This document shows positions 39,798 through 48,469 of a stretch of 64,000 nt of DNA, piece by piece. The position numbers and the translations under genes are program-made. The notes below the pieces were generated by a model that did no database searches, was not told the DNA's origin, and worked only from the letters and a program-made list of their open reading frames with translations. The stretch is taken from the NCBI GenBank assembly GCA_963742535.1, contig CAVUMC010000002.1, forward strand, positions 1,736,001 through 1,800,000, given 5' to 3'. Source of the stretch: VRUE01 sp963742535. GTDB lineage: Bacteria > Actinomycetota > Thermoleophilia > Solirubrobacterales > 70-9. Within the stretch, counting starts at the first letter, position 1. Each line of letters starts with the position of its first letter.

Positions 39798-40916
39798 TCA
39801 TGAGTGCAGGGTCCTGGCCTCGATCAGGGCGCCAAGGCCGAGCAACCCGGCGGTGACGAACAGTCCGATCGCAACCTCCGGCACCCCACCACCACCGCCG
39901 TTGGCATCGAGCTGACCGGTCCTGGCACCAGGAAGATTCGGCTTCGCAGCATCGATCGGCCCAGCAGCCCTAACAAGCTCGCCGCTGACCACTGGTCCGA
40001 CACCACCCTTCCCGTACGAAGCACTAGCCGGACCAGGGGGCACGGCGCCGTGCGTGCCGGCAACGGCGCCGTGATCGGGAGCCGCCGCCTCGTGGCGGCT
40101 CCCACCCCCCTTGCGGTCCGGTCCGGAGAGCGGGGCGCCGACCTGGATTGACACCACGGCCGAGGTCCCGGCTCTATCGCCCGGAGTTGTGACGCCGACG
40201 ACCACGTCGAAGCTGCCGCGGCGGGCGAAGCTGTGGCTGGCTTCGGGCCCACTGGCGGAGTGGCCGTCGTCGAAGTACCAGGAGTATTCGAGCTGCTCGC
40301 CCGAGCCGGCCCCATCGACGACCGCGTTGAAGGAGACCGTCTTGCCAACCCGGGCGCGAACCGTCGATGCCCGTGCCCTGATGTGCAGCGGCGAGCCCTT
40401 TTGCAGGACCACCGTCACACCCTGGGGGGCGGTGAAGGAGTCGTTTGCGTTGAGGTCTTCTTCGTTGCCGCTGGGGCGCACGAAGCCGGTGCCGCCGGCG
40501 GTCGCGTAGAGCACCGGCGGGCCTTCGGCAAAGGCGCCCGGGTCCAGTGCCTGGTGCCGGCTGAGCAGGACCGCGCCACCGGCGGGGCGCTGGACCTCGA
40601 GGTAGGAAAAGCCGAACGGTTCGGCGCCGGCCGCTTCCAGGATCGCCGCCAGCGAGAAGCCAGTCACGGTTGTCGTGCTCTCCCCCTGGGAGGAGCGCAG
40701 CAGGTAGGAACGGTCGACCACGTCGTCGCTGCCGGCGAGCGCAATGAGGGAGAGCGTTTGGCGGGCGCCGCCCGGAAGGGCGATGGTGACCTGCGCGTCG
40801 TCGGCCCGTGCGCTGCCGGCAAGCCCGCCTCCTGCCATGGCCACCACGATGAGCGCGGCCACGGCCAGGGCGATGCGGCTGCCACTCAGCCGGTCGAGAA
40901 GGAGACCGAGAAGCAT
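39798..40916 (-). CDS. Exported PKD-domain protein with C-terminal membrane anchor
   Basis: A 372-aa protein with a signal peptide (hydrophobic 14-35, then ARA). A domain at 40-165 includes TVTGFSLAAILEAAGA and FSYLEVQRPAGGAVLL. A PKD domain (about 180-260) has YSWYFDDGHSASGPEASHSF, the W-x-F-D-D-G-x-x-S motif. A Gly/Ala/Pro/His linker and a C-terminal TM helix (VPEVAIGLFVTAGLLGLGAL) follow. PKD domains are surface protein-binding modules. It lies between the HtaA genes and the motor pair and probably belongs to the same haem-uptake operon. Its start overlaps the HtaA gene by 31 bp. Confidence 0.72.
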   Translation of the reverse strand: MLLGLLLDRLSGSRIALAVAALIVVAMAGGGLAGSARADDAQVTIALPGGARQTLSLIALAGSDDVVDRSYLLRSSQGESTTTVTGFSLAAILEAAGAEPFGFSYLEVQRPAGGAVLLSRHQALDPGAFAEGPPVLYATAGGTGFVRPSGNEEDLNANDSFTAPQGVTVVLQKGSPLHIRARASTVRARVGKTVSFNAVVDGAGSGEQLEYSWYFDDGHSASGPEASHSFARRGSFDVVVGVTTPGDRAGTSAVVSIQVGAPLSGPDRKGGGSRHEAAAPDHGAVAGTHGAVPPGPASASYGKGGVGPVVSGELVRAAGPIDAAKPNLPGARTGQLDANGGGGGVPEVAIGLFVTAGLLGLGALIEARTLHS

Positions 40917-42070
40917 CCGAATCCGTTGTTGGGAGGTGGGTAGAAGCCGGCGAAGACGTTCTGGCCGTCCGTGGTGAGGGAGCTGCGGATCGGCGCGGGG
41001 AAGTTGAAGCTGCCCGCCGGTCCCTCGGCCGGGGCGGTGGTGAGCGCGAGCGCCAGGATCGCGGCGCGCTTGTCTGGGTAGGCGAGGTCGCCCTCGCCGC
41101 GCAGGCGGAAGATCACCCGCGAGGAAGAGCCGTTGATCTCGATCTCCGGGTTACGGGTGGTCAGGTCGATCCCGTGCCCCAGATACGCGAACCGCACCCC
41201 GCCAGTGCCGTAGAGCGCCGCCTCGCCGCTGGCCTCGTCGTACCAGCCTTCGGCGAAGGGGAAGGAGTAGGAGTAGACGAGGGTCGGGTTGGTGCTCGCC
41301 GGACGGTCGGGGCAGGGGTGGCTGCTCTCCGCGATAGGGGTTCCGGCGCTTGCTCGTTCCGAGGTTTCCGGCGCCCTTTCCGTGTTCGCGTAGCGGATCC
41401 ACGAGTCGCGGACGTTCCAGGTGATCGAGGCCGAGGTGATGTCGACCGCGCTCGCCGGCCGGGCCAGCCGCGGGGGTTCGTCACTCAGCGTCCCCGGCTG
41501 AGGGGCGTGGTCGAGCACCGTGGCGGCGCCGACCCGCAGCGTGCCGAAGCTGCCCCGCGGGACCCGGGCGCCCAGCTGCCGATTAAGCGCTCGCAGCGCC
41601 GCGCGACGCCAAGCGAGACGCGCGCCCTGAAGCCGAGCGAGACCCTCGGCGGGATCGACTACGGGGCCGCTTGCGGGGGCCCGCAGGTCGAAGAGGACGC
41701 GCTGCTTCTTGCCGTTCAGTTTGGCGCTCAGGGTCGAGCTCTGGCCGATCTGCACGCTCAGCGAGCTCAGCTTGAGTACACGTTGCTCCTTGCCCTTGCC
41801 GGCTTTGAAGCGGAGGCCGCCCTCGTTGGTGAGATCGGCGATGCCGGCGTCGATATTGCCGCCGCTGATCTGGAACCGGGTCTGCCGCCCGACCGTGTCG
41901 GCGCCGCCGATTCCGGCGACGGCGATGCCGCGCTCACCGAGCACCCGCGCCTTTGCGGCGGAGACGGTCAGCGTCGTGCTGCCGGTCGTCCCCGCCGCGC
42001 CCGCCGAAGCGGGCACGACGAGGGCGAGCGACAGCGCCAGGGCCACCGAAATGACGGTCGCGCGGCGCAT
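40886..42070 (-). CDS. HtaA-domain haem-binding exported protein (one domain)
   Basis: A 394-aa protein with a Sec signal peptide (2-26, ending GAAG). An N-terminal beta region (30-190) is followed by an HtaA domain at about 210-370. Its signature is ITWNVRDSWIRYAN with the conserved Trp and Tyr, then GWYDEASGEAALYGTGGVRF, YLGHGIDLTTRNPEIEING and VIFRL. In Corynebacterium HtaA domains bind haem at the cell surface through Tyr and His and pass it to the HmuTUV importer. A single Cys pair may form a disulfide. No C-terminal anchor is seen; the PKD protein could hold it. Confidence 0.83.
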   Translation of the reverse strand: MRRATVISVALALSLALVVPASAGAAGTTGSTTLTVSAAKARVLGERGIAVAGIGGADTVGRQTRFQISGGNIDAGIADLTNEGGLRFKAGKGKEQRVLKLSSLSVQIGQSSTLSAKLNGKKQRVLFDLRAPASGPVVDPAEGLARLQGARLAWRRAALRALNRQLGARVPRGSFGTLRVGAATVLDHAPQPGTLSDEPPRLARPASAVDITSASITWNVRDSWIRYANTERAPETSERASAGTPIAESSHPCPDRPASTNPTLVYSYSFPFAEGWYDEASGEAALYGTGGVRFAYLGHGIDLTTRNPEIEINGSSSRVIFRLRGEGDLAYPDKRAAILALALTTAPAEGPAGSFNFPAPIRSSLTTDGQNVFAGFYPPPNNGFGCFSVSFSTG

Positions 42071-42074
42071 TGCC

Positions 42075-44039
42075 TCAGTCGGCTTCCGGGTGGACGATCG
42101 AGACCGTCACCGCGTTCAGCGCTGTGCCAGGCGTGCTCAACCCGAGCAGTCCCAGCGCGGCACCACCGGCCGCGGTCAGCTTGGTCGAGCTGTTGGCTGA
42201 GTCGGTGTCGTCATCGCCGCCACCCGGGGCGTTGTCGGCGCCCGGATCGGCGAACGTCCAGGTGATCGTCTCCTCACCGGCGCCCGGGCCAGGCGTCGTC
42301 ACGACGGTCATGCCACCGGTCGCCAGGCTGGCGACGTCGACGCGGCCGCTGGTCCAGGAGGTGCCGAGCCGACTGGCGATGTCCATCGTCAGTCGCGATT
42401 TGCTCCCATCGATAACGATCGCTGGGTTGGCGAGCACGGTGCCGAAACCGTGGGCGGTGTTGCAGAGGCCGACCGATCCGGCCCCGTGCAGGACCAGCCT
42501 GGCGGGTGCTCCGGCTTTGTATTCACCACCCGTGGCGGGCCAGGTGAAGAACTTGCCGGCCCCCGACATGCTCACCGCGTCGCTGCGCGTTGCGCCCCCG
42601 GAGAGGTTGAACACGCCGTTGCTGTTGACGGTTGCGCGCAGGCTGTTGCGCAACCCCCAGTTGATCGCACCGCTCGTCACCGCCTCCGGTGAGCTCAGCG
42701 CCGGCAGCGAGGCAGGTGCGGCTGGGGCCGCCGGCCAGGTCGAGGCGGTCGCCGGTGAGGCGAAGTCGCAGGCGCTGGTGAAGGGCCAGCTCACCGGCGT
42801 CGCCGTGCTCGCCGTCACCGTCAGTGGTTCGACCTGGTCGCCCTCTTCGTATTCGCAGGGACCCGGGTTGTTGGGATCGCAGAGCTGCAGTGCCTGCTCG
42901 CCGGCTGCCGTCAGCGTCACCGGCAGGTCAGACCACGTGACTGTCTGCGCGTTTTCGTTGTAGAAGGGGCTGGCACCGTCGAGGTCCAGCGTCGCCAGGT
43001 CGACCCGCTGGCTCGGGGTCCAGACACCGCCGATGTTGGTGTCGACGTCAACCGTGAGGCGGGAGTCTCCGCCGTCGATGGTCACCGTGGGGTTGGAGAG
43101 GGTGACGCGGAAGCCGTGGGGCGAGTTGCAGAGCACCACGGTTCCTTGCCCTTCGATCACCGCACGGTCATCCGTGGCATCAGCCGCGTCGCCGACCTCA
43201 TAGCCGCCGGAGCTCGCCGGGAAGCGAAAGCTGCCGATCTGCGGGGCGGGTGCGGGCGGGTTGAGGACTTCGGCCGGCGCGATCGGCGCCAGCGAGCCGT
43301 GCGAGATTTCGACCACGTAGTAGCGCATGCTTTCCGTCAAGCCCCATTCGACCGCGCCGCCGTCGAGCGCTGCCGGGTCGTTGAGCGTCGGGGCGGGAGC
43401 GGCACCAGTCGCGGAGCCCGTTGTCTTGCTCCCGACTTTCAGCGCGCATTGCTGCGCGAACGGATCGACGATTTCTTTGCTTTCAGGCCGCGGCTGTGGC
43501 TGCTCGCCACCCGCCTTTGGCTCGTCGGCCGGCTTCGAGCTGAAGCTGGCGTCGACCGTCGCGCTTCCCAGCTTGCCGGCGGCGAGGCTGTCGAGGCCGA
43601 GTCGCGACTGCAGTGCCTGGGCGCCCTTCCCGGTCAGCGAGAGCGGCGCTCGCTCGAGCTTCAGCGAAGAGGACACGATCTCGGGCTTCCCCGTGGCACG
43701 GAAGAAGATCAGGCGCTGTTTGCCGAGCTTGGCCCTGATCGCGGTTTGCGAGCCGGCCATCTGCAGGGTCAGGCCGCGCAGGCGGGCGCTCTGGCCTTTC
43801 GAGCTGAGCTTGATCGCGCCGCGCGTCTGGACCGTCGTCGCGCCGAGTATCTCGACGCTGGTGACGGGAAGGGCGGCGTTCGGCACCCCAACCTTTTTGA
43901 GCGAGAGCGAGACCGTCCCGGTAGCGGGCATTGCGGCCGCCGAGCCGGTTGCCAGTGATGCCATCAGTACCAGCGCCATCAGTGGCGCGGCGAGCACTCT
44001 GCCGGTGCGCTTGCTGCGTGTCGATTTCTTCGAACTCAT
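42075..44039 (-). CDS. HtaA-domain haem-binding exported protein (two domains)
   Basis: From ATG 44039 the product has 654 aa. A basic N-terminus (SSKKSTRSKRTGR) and hydrophobic signal segment are followed by a beta region (40-190). Two HtaA domains lie at about 215-400 (AVEWGLTESMRYYV, GFRVTLSNPTVTIDG) and about 455-610 (AINWGLRNSLRATV, GFGTVLANPAIVIDG). The second domain lacks the Tyr of the first after the Leu-Arg, so only domain one may ligate haem in the known way. No C-terminal TM helix is seen. The frame extends to 44078 without homology. An iron-type box at 44101-44118 is upstream. Confidence 0.82.
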   Translation of the reverse strand: MSSKKSTRSKRTGRVLAAPLMALVLMASLATGSAAAMPATGTVSLSLKKVGVPNAALPVTSVEILGATTVQTRGAIKLSSKGQSARLRGLTLQMAGSQTAIRAKLGKQRLIFFRATGKPEIVSSSLKLERAPLSLTGKGAQALQSRLGLDSLAAGKLGSATVDASFSSKPADEPKAGGEQPQPRPESKEIVDPFAQQCALKVGSKTTGSATGAAPAPTLNDPAALDGGAVEWGLTESMRYYVVEISHGSLAPIAPAEVLNPPAPAPQIGSFRFPASSGGYEVGDAADATDDRAVIEGQGTVVLCNSPHGFRVTLSNPTVTIDGGDSRLTVDVDTNIGGVWTPSQRVDLATLDLDGASPFYNENAQTVTWSDLPVTLTAAGEQALQLCDPNNPGPCEYEEGDQVEPLTVTASTATPVSWPFTSACDFASPATASTWPAAPAAPASLPALSSPEAVTSGAINWGLRNSLRATVNSNGVFNLSGGATRSDAVSMSGAGKFFTWPATGGEYKAGAPARLVLHGAGSVGLCNTAHGFGTVLANPAIVIDGSKSRLTMDIASRLGTSWTSGRVDVASLATGGMTVVTTPGPGAGEETITWTFADPGADNAPGGGDDDTDSANSSTKLTAAGGAALGLLGLSTPGTALNAVTVSIVHPEAD

Positions 44040-44100
44040 CTTCGGAGGAGCCTCCGTCCTCTGTCGCGCACCCGGCACGGTGCGTTGGTTTCAACGGCCA

Positions 44101-44118
44101 TATTAGGGCACCCTAATA
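44101..44118. promoter_or_regulatory. Iron-box-like operator for the HtaA operon
   Basis: TATTAGGGCACCCTAATA has 8-bp perfect arms around CA. It lies 62 bp before the HtaA start codon, in an AT-rich promoter stretch, and 24 bp beyond the end of the ABC ATPase gene. The same core TTAGGGCACCCTAA or a close variant recurs at 47180 and 47529. It resembles the TTAGGTTAGGCTAACCTAA box of DtxR/IdeR regulators in its ends and size. Confidence 0.75.
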
Positions 44119-44141
44119 AATTCACACTAACAATGTCGGAA

Positions 44142-44974
44142 TTAAGATGCAGCGTGCTCGGCACTTGTGGCCATGCGGGTCCAGGCGACGTGCAGAGCCG
44201 TTCGTCCCTCGTGCTTAGTGAGCCGGGCGTCGGCCCCCCAGGTCTCAGCCAGGCGCTCCGCCCCCAGCACTTCGGTTGGTGCGCCGGTGGCGATCGTGCT
44301 TCCCTTCGGCGACGATCACGACGGTGTCGGCGACGGCCGCCGCCAGCGCCAGGTCGTGGACGACGAGCAGCACGGTGAGTCCGTCGGCGACCAGCTCGCG
44401 CAGCAGCGCAGGCGATCGCCGATCGTGGCGCCGAGGTCGAGCTGTGAGGTCGGCTCGTCGGCGATCAGCACCGGCGCCTCCTGGGCCAGCCCGATCGCGA
44501 TCTGCACGCGCTGCAGCTCGCCGCCGGAGAGGGTGGTCAGCACTCGCTCGGCGAAGTCGGCGACCCGGGCGCGCTCCATCGCCCGCGCGATCCCGTCGCG
44601 GTCCTCGCCACTCAGCCGGCGCAGCGGCCGCAGGTGCGAGGAGCGGCCGATCGTCACCGCTTCGCGCACGGTCACCCCGGCCGGCACCGGCATTCGCTGG
44701 GGGACGAAGGCGCGCAGCTCGCGCCAGTTCGCGGCCGCGCATCTCGGTCAGCTCACGGCCCGACCAGAGCACGGTGCCGCCGCTCATCGCCTGCAGGCCG
44801 GAGACGGCGCGGACCAGGGTCGACTTGCCGGCGCCGTTGGGGCCGACGATCGCGATCAGCTCGCCCGCGCTCGAGCCGAGGTCGGCGCCGTGGAGGATCG
44901 GCGTGCCGCCGATCTCGACCTCGCACGTCGCGTGCCTCGAGCAGCGGCGCGTCAGGGCTCGGAGCGACGTCCAT
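44142..44974 (-). pseudogene. hmuV: Haem ABC transporter ATPase (HmuV-like), frameshifted
   Basis: Reading from ATG 44974 (MDVAPSPDAPLLEARDV) to the stop at 44142, all ABC motifs are found, but in different frames. Walker A is GPNGAGKST near 44840, the signature LSGGELQRVQIA near 44520, Walker B VLIADEPTSQLDLG near 44455, the H-loop VVHDLALA near 44355 and the end TALHVAWTRMATS. At least four frame changes are needed. No motif residue is lost and no in-frame stop substitution is needed to explain the breaks. This means very recent decay or indel errors in the sequence. The ATP-driven importer would move haem inward with HmuU and HmuT. Confidence 0.75.
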
Positions 44975-45963
44975 CAGACCGACTCGCCTCAGCAGCCAGA
45001 GGAAGAGGGGCACGCCGAGCACGACCATGAACGGGCCGACCGGCATCTCGATCGGCGCCCGCAGGGTGCGGGCGAGGGTGTCGCCGGCCGCCAGCAGGGC
45101 GGCGCCGCCGAGCGCCGAGGCGGGGACGACGAAGGTGTGGCTGGAGGTTCCGCCCGCCATCCGCACCACGTGCGGGACGACGAGGCCGAGGAAGCCGAGC
45201 AGTCCGGCGATCGCCGCCGAGGCGGCGGCCAGCAGGGCGGCGGCGAAGGCGGCGCCGAGGCGGATCAGGTGCGGGCGCGAGCCGAGCGAGGCGGCGACGT
45301 CGTCGCCGAGCGCGAGCCGGTCGAGCGGGCGGATCAGGAACACGGCGCAGATGAAGCCGGCGGCGAAGTAGGGCCAGATCGTGCTCCAGCTCCTCCCAGC
45401 CACTCGAGGTGAGGCCGCCGGCGATGAAGAAGATCGCCGAGGGCGCCCGCTCGGGGTAGGCGGCGAGCAGCCCGGTGGTCGCCGGCGGTGAAGAGCGAGA
45501 GGATCGCGATGCCGGCGAGGATCACCTTGCCGGTCGCTGCCGCGGTTGCGGCCCGGTCCAGGCGATCGCGAAGACGAGCGCCGCGGCAAGCAGGCCGAAG
45601 AAGAGCGCGCCCAGCGGCAGCAGCGCGATCGAGCCGGGGAAGAGGATGATGATCAGGATCGCGCCGAAGCCGGCGCCGCCGGTGACGCCGATCACGTCGG
45701 GCGAGGCGAGCGGGTTGGCGAGCGCGCCCTGCAGCATCGCCCCGGCGATGCCGAGCGCCGCGCCGACGATCAGCGCCTCGACCGTGCGCGGCAGCCGCAG
45801 GGTCTCGACGATCTGCTGGTCGGGACCGCCGTGGCCGCCGCCGAAGAGGATGTCGACGACCTCGCTGAAGCGGGAGCTTGACCGCCCCCAGCGCCAGCGA
45901 GGCGACGGTGGCGACGAGCAGGGCGACGGCGAGCGCCGCGAAGACGAGGCCGCGGCGCGCCAC
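44974..45963 (-). pseudogene. hmuU: Haem ABC transporter permease (HmuU/FecCD family), frameshifted
   Basis: Starting at GTG 45963 the N-terminal helix is normal, but at about 45880 the frame changes. The middle (MLQGALANPLASPDVIGVTGG, diagnostic of FecCD permeases) is in a second frame, VILAGIAILSLFTAG in the first again, and the last third (PYFAAGFICAVFLIRPLDRL to GVPLFLWLLRRVGL) in a third. Its final TGA would overlap the ATPase ATG (TGATG) after one more shift. Rejoined, it has about 325 residues, the normal family size. As with its neighbours, sequence error and recent inactivation cannot be told apart here. Confidence 0.75.
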
Positions 45964-45966
45964 CGG

Positions 45967-46837
45967 CTAGTTCTTCAGGTAGACGCCGCCGCACCATCGC
46001 GGATCGTGCGGGCGACGTCGGTGCCGGCCTGCAGCAGCGAGTTGTCGACGGAGATGTAGACGCGGTTGTTGCGCACCGCCGTGGTCGTGCGACCAGGCCG
46101 GGTTGGAGCGCAGGTATTCGGTCAGGCTGGGGATGTCCTCCTCGTTGGCGTGGGGGACGGCGATGATCACTGTCCGGGTTTTCGGCGACGACGATCTCGT
46201 CCGAGATCCGCTCGAAGCCCGAGCCCGCGCTGACCCCACCGGTGAGCAGCCGCCCGCCAGCCTTGGTGACGATGTCGCCGCCCCAGCTGTTGGGCAGAAA
46301 GACGAAGGGCGTGCGGCCGACGCCGAGGATCACCATCACGGTCGGGTGGCGGGAGATTCCCCGGCGCGCCTGGGCGACACTCTTCTTCATCGACTCGACC
46401 AGGGCCTCAGCCCGCTGGCGCTGGTCGACGATCGCGCCGATCACTTTGGTCTCGGCGTAGGCGCCGCTGAGCCGGAAGGGCTCTTGGACGAGGACGCGGA
46501 TGCCGAGGTCCCCGATCGACTCGTTGCCCTTGGCCCAGGTGCGCGAGGAGAAGACGAGGTCGGGGTCGAGTGAGGCGAGCTGCTCGAGGTTGGGCCCATT
46601 GGGGTGGGAGAGGGGCAACACCGGCACTCCCTTCAGCTTCGGCGAGAGGCGTTCGTTGCCGCCCAGCGTCTGGCCGACGCCGACGGGCATTACACCGAGC
46701 TTGACCAGGGTGTTGGCAACGAAGGGGGTGAGAGCGACGATCCGCTTCGGGGCCGGGTGCGTCGCCGCGCTCGCGCCGCTCGCCGACGACAAGCAGAGGG
46801 CGAGCGCGAGCAGCGCCGCCGACAGGGCTCGCCTCAC
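45967..46837 (-). pseudogene. hmuT: Haem-binding substrate protein of ABC importer (HmuT-like), frameshifted near its end
   Basis: From GTG 46837, coupled to the IsdG-like stop, the first 225 residues are continuous: a signal peptide (2-24, ASA), then RIVALTPFVANTLVKLGVMPVG and LASLDPDLVFSS, the class III binding-protein fold. Near 46170 the frame shifts (TVIIAVPHANEEDIPSL), near 46095 again (TTAVRNNRVYIS) and once more near 46000 to end in VYLKN at 45967. It has the usual length of about 285 aa when rejoined. No lipobox Cys is seen in the signal peptide, which is odd for a Gram-positive binding protein. Confidence 0.75.
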
Positions 46838-47139
46838 GCGGGCACCTTTGCGTCGATCACCGTGTAGTTGCGCACTTCGCTGCCGTGGGCGAGCTCGCCG
46901 TCGGCGTGGCGGTGGCTCATCTTGAAGAGGTCGCTGCTGACCCAGGCCTTGAAGGCCTCGTCGCTTTCCCAGCGGCTGAGCACGACGTACTCGCCCGCGC
47001 CTTCGCCCTCGCGCCGCAGCAGCTCGAAGCCGGCGAAGCCCTCGGCCTTGTGGACGTGGCTATCGCGCTCGAGGAAGGCACGCTCGAACGCCCCCCGACG
47101 CTCCTCGTGCACCTGCACCACATTCATCACCGTTACCAA
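46834..47139 (-). CDS. IsdG/MhuD-like haem-degrading monooxygenase
   Basis: A protein of about 101 aa with the antibiotic-biosynthesis-monooxygenase fold. The Asn-Trp-His set of IsdG-type haem oxygenases is present: Asn in TVMNVVQV, Trp in LSRWESDEAFKAW and His in FKMSHRH. They open the haem ring in the cytosol and free the iron. TTG 47139 was chosen because AGGAG lies about 8 nt upstream; TTG 47166 is the longest option. An iron-box cluster (47180-47218) is just upstream, and its stop overlaps the HmuT start, so it heads the isdG-hmuTUV operon. Confidence 0.82.
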   Translation of the reverse strand: MVTVMNVVQVHEERRGAFERAFLERDSHVHKAEGFAGFELLRREGEGAGEYVVLSRWESDEAFKAWVSSDLFKMSHRHADGELAHGSEVRNYTVIDAKVPA

Positions 47140-47179
47140 GGCTCCGCTCCTCTCCACGGTGCCCAAGTCCGTCCGGTAG

Positions 47180-47218
47180 TTAGGGCACCCTTATTAGGTT
47201 TCCCTAATTAGGGTAGCC
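47180..47218. promoter_or_regulatory. Cluster of iron-box-like operators
   Basis: TTAGGGCACCCTTA (47180-47193), TTAGGTTTCCCTAA (47194-47207) and TTAGGGTAGCC (47208-47218) are head-to-tail. CCCTAATTAGGG (47202-47213) is a further perfect palindrome across the junction. The array lies between the DUF2470 gene and the IsdG-like gene and would control the isdG-hmuTUV operon. Confidence 0.75.
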
Positions 47219-47227
47219 AAAGAATTC

Positions 47228-47527
47228 TTATTCGGCGGTGCCGGCGAGAACCTCCCGTGCGCGGTGGGCCAGCTTGATCGTCGCCTTACGCAGGCCCTCG
47301 GGTCTCTCGATCGGCTCGTCGTACTCGACTCGGACGGCGACCTCACCCGCAGGAGTAGTTGCCATCAGGTCCAGTCCAGTCCGGTCGGCATCGAGGCAGC
47401 GGGCGGCGGTTGCCAGCGGGCAGCCGCCCAGCGCTTGCGCCATCTCGAGCAGGGCGTCGGCGTGGTCGTCGTTCAGGTGGGCGATGGCGCCCGCGGCGCC
47501 TTCGCTGACAGCATCGCTCGGCTTCAT
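47228..47527 (-). CDS. DUF2470 (haem-utilisation, HugZ C-terminal-like) protein
   Basis: A 99-aa protein matching DUF2470: AIAHLNDDHADALLEMAQAL with the N-D-D-H motif, then DRTGLDLMATTPAGEVAVRVEYDEPI and a KATIKLAHRAREVL helix. In other bacteria this domain is the C-terminal part of HugZ-like haem oxygenases and of small haem-utilisation proteins. ATG 47527 is 1 bp from a 24-bp iron-box palindrome (47529-47552), which leaves no room for a ribosome site, so the message may be leaderless. It is separated from the IsdG-like gene by the second box cluster. Confidence 0.8.
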   Translation of the reverse strand: MKPSDAVSEGAAGAIAHLNDDHADALLEMAQALGGCPLATAARCLDADRTGLDLMATTPAGEVAVRVEYDEPIERPEGLRKATIKLAHRAREVLAGTAE

Positions 47528-47528
47528 A

Positions 47529-47552
47529 GTTAGGGCACCCTAATGCCCTAAC
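47529..47552. promoter_or_regulatory. Iron-box-like palindrome abutting the DUF2470 start codon
   Basis: GTTAGGGCACCCTAATGCCCTAAC has 9-bp arms (GTTAGGGCA/TGCCCTAAC) around CCCTAA, so it contains two overlapping TTAGGG-type sites. It begins 1 bp before the ATG of the DUF2470 gene, where a bound repressor would cover the transcription start. Confidence 0.75.
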
Positions 47553-47563
47553 GAAGAAACGGG

Positions 47564-48379
47564 CTAGTGGCTCTTCCGCGCAGGAACCTGGGGTTGCCCC
47601 AGGTCGTATGTCTTGTAGGCGCCGAATTTCGGGAACGTCTTATGGGTCGGGCCGTGAAAGTCGGAAGAGCCGGTCGGGACCAGGCCCAACTCGTCGCAGA
47701 GTTCCAGCAGGTGTTCGGTCTGCTCTTGGGTGTGAGGCGGGTAAAAGACCTCGACGCCGTCGGGGCGGAGTGAGCGGATCAGGTCCTCGACCTCATCGGG
47801 ATCATCGATGTCCCAATAGGGATGGGCGATGACCGCGGAGCCGCCGGCCTCGTGGATCAGCGCGATTGCCTGCTCGGCGGTGGGCCAGCGGCGCGGCACG
47901 AAGGCCTTGCCGCCCGGCACCAGGTACTCCTCGAAGAAGGGGCCAAGATCGCCCGTGGCGCCGGCGGCGCGGGCGATGTGGGGGCGGCCGATCGAGAGCG
48001 CGTCGCCGGCCTCGGCGATGGCGTCCTCGAGCTTCACTTCGAAGCCCCATTTGTTCAGCCGTCCAACGATCTCCTCGGCACGGCTCACGCGTTCGCGTTG
48101 CGCGCGTTCGCAGGTCGGCGTGATCGTCGCCAGGTCGACCCAGTAGCCGCAGATGTGCAGGTCTTCGGCGTACTCGTGCACGCACGACATCTCCACCGCG
48201 GGCACCAGCTCGACCCCCAGCTTCTCCGCTGCCTCCGCCGCCTCGGCCACCCCCGCAATCGCGTCGTGGTCAGTCAAAGCCAGCGTCGTCACCCCGGCTT
48301 CCCAAGCCTGCGCGACCACTTCGGCCGGCGAAAGCTGGCCATCGGAGACCGTCGAGTGACTTTGGAGCTCGATCAACAT
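47564..48379 (-). CDS. PHP-domain phosphoesterase
   Basis: A 271-aa protein from ATG 48379. The PHP metal motifs are in order: LQSHSTVSDG (H-x-H replaced by H-S-T at the first site), LALTDHDAIAG, AVEMSC, a SIGRPHIARA segment, AVIAHPYWD and SSDFHGP. It matches the YciV/RNase AM-like group that hydrolyses 3',5'-nucleoside bisphosphates or trims RNA 5' ends. The first motif has Q-S-H-S where H-x-H is usual, so one metal may be lost. The frame runs on to 49735 over the carboxylase gene; that part is rejected. Confidence 0.82.
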   Translation of the reverse strand: MLIELQSHSTVSDGQLSPAEVVAQAWEAGVTTLALTDHDAIAGVAEAAEAAEKLGVELVPAVEMSCVHEYAEDLHICGYWVDLATITPTCERAQRERVSRAEEIVGRLNKWGFEVKLEDAIAEAGDALSIGRPHIARAAGATGDLGPFFEEYLVPGGKAFVPRRWPTAEQAIALIHEAGGSAVIAHPYWDIDDPDEVEDLIRSLRPDGVEVFYPPHTQEQTEHLLELCDELGLVPTGSSDFHGPTHKTFPKFGAYKTYDLGQPQVPARKSH

Positions 48380-48469
48380 CAGGACCGGGAAGCTATTGCA
48401 CCGCAAGGCGTGGCGCCGGTGCAGTTTTGGTCCACCCCTCCACCGCCTACATGAATAGACTGCGCCGCC

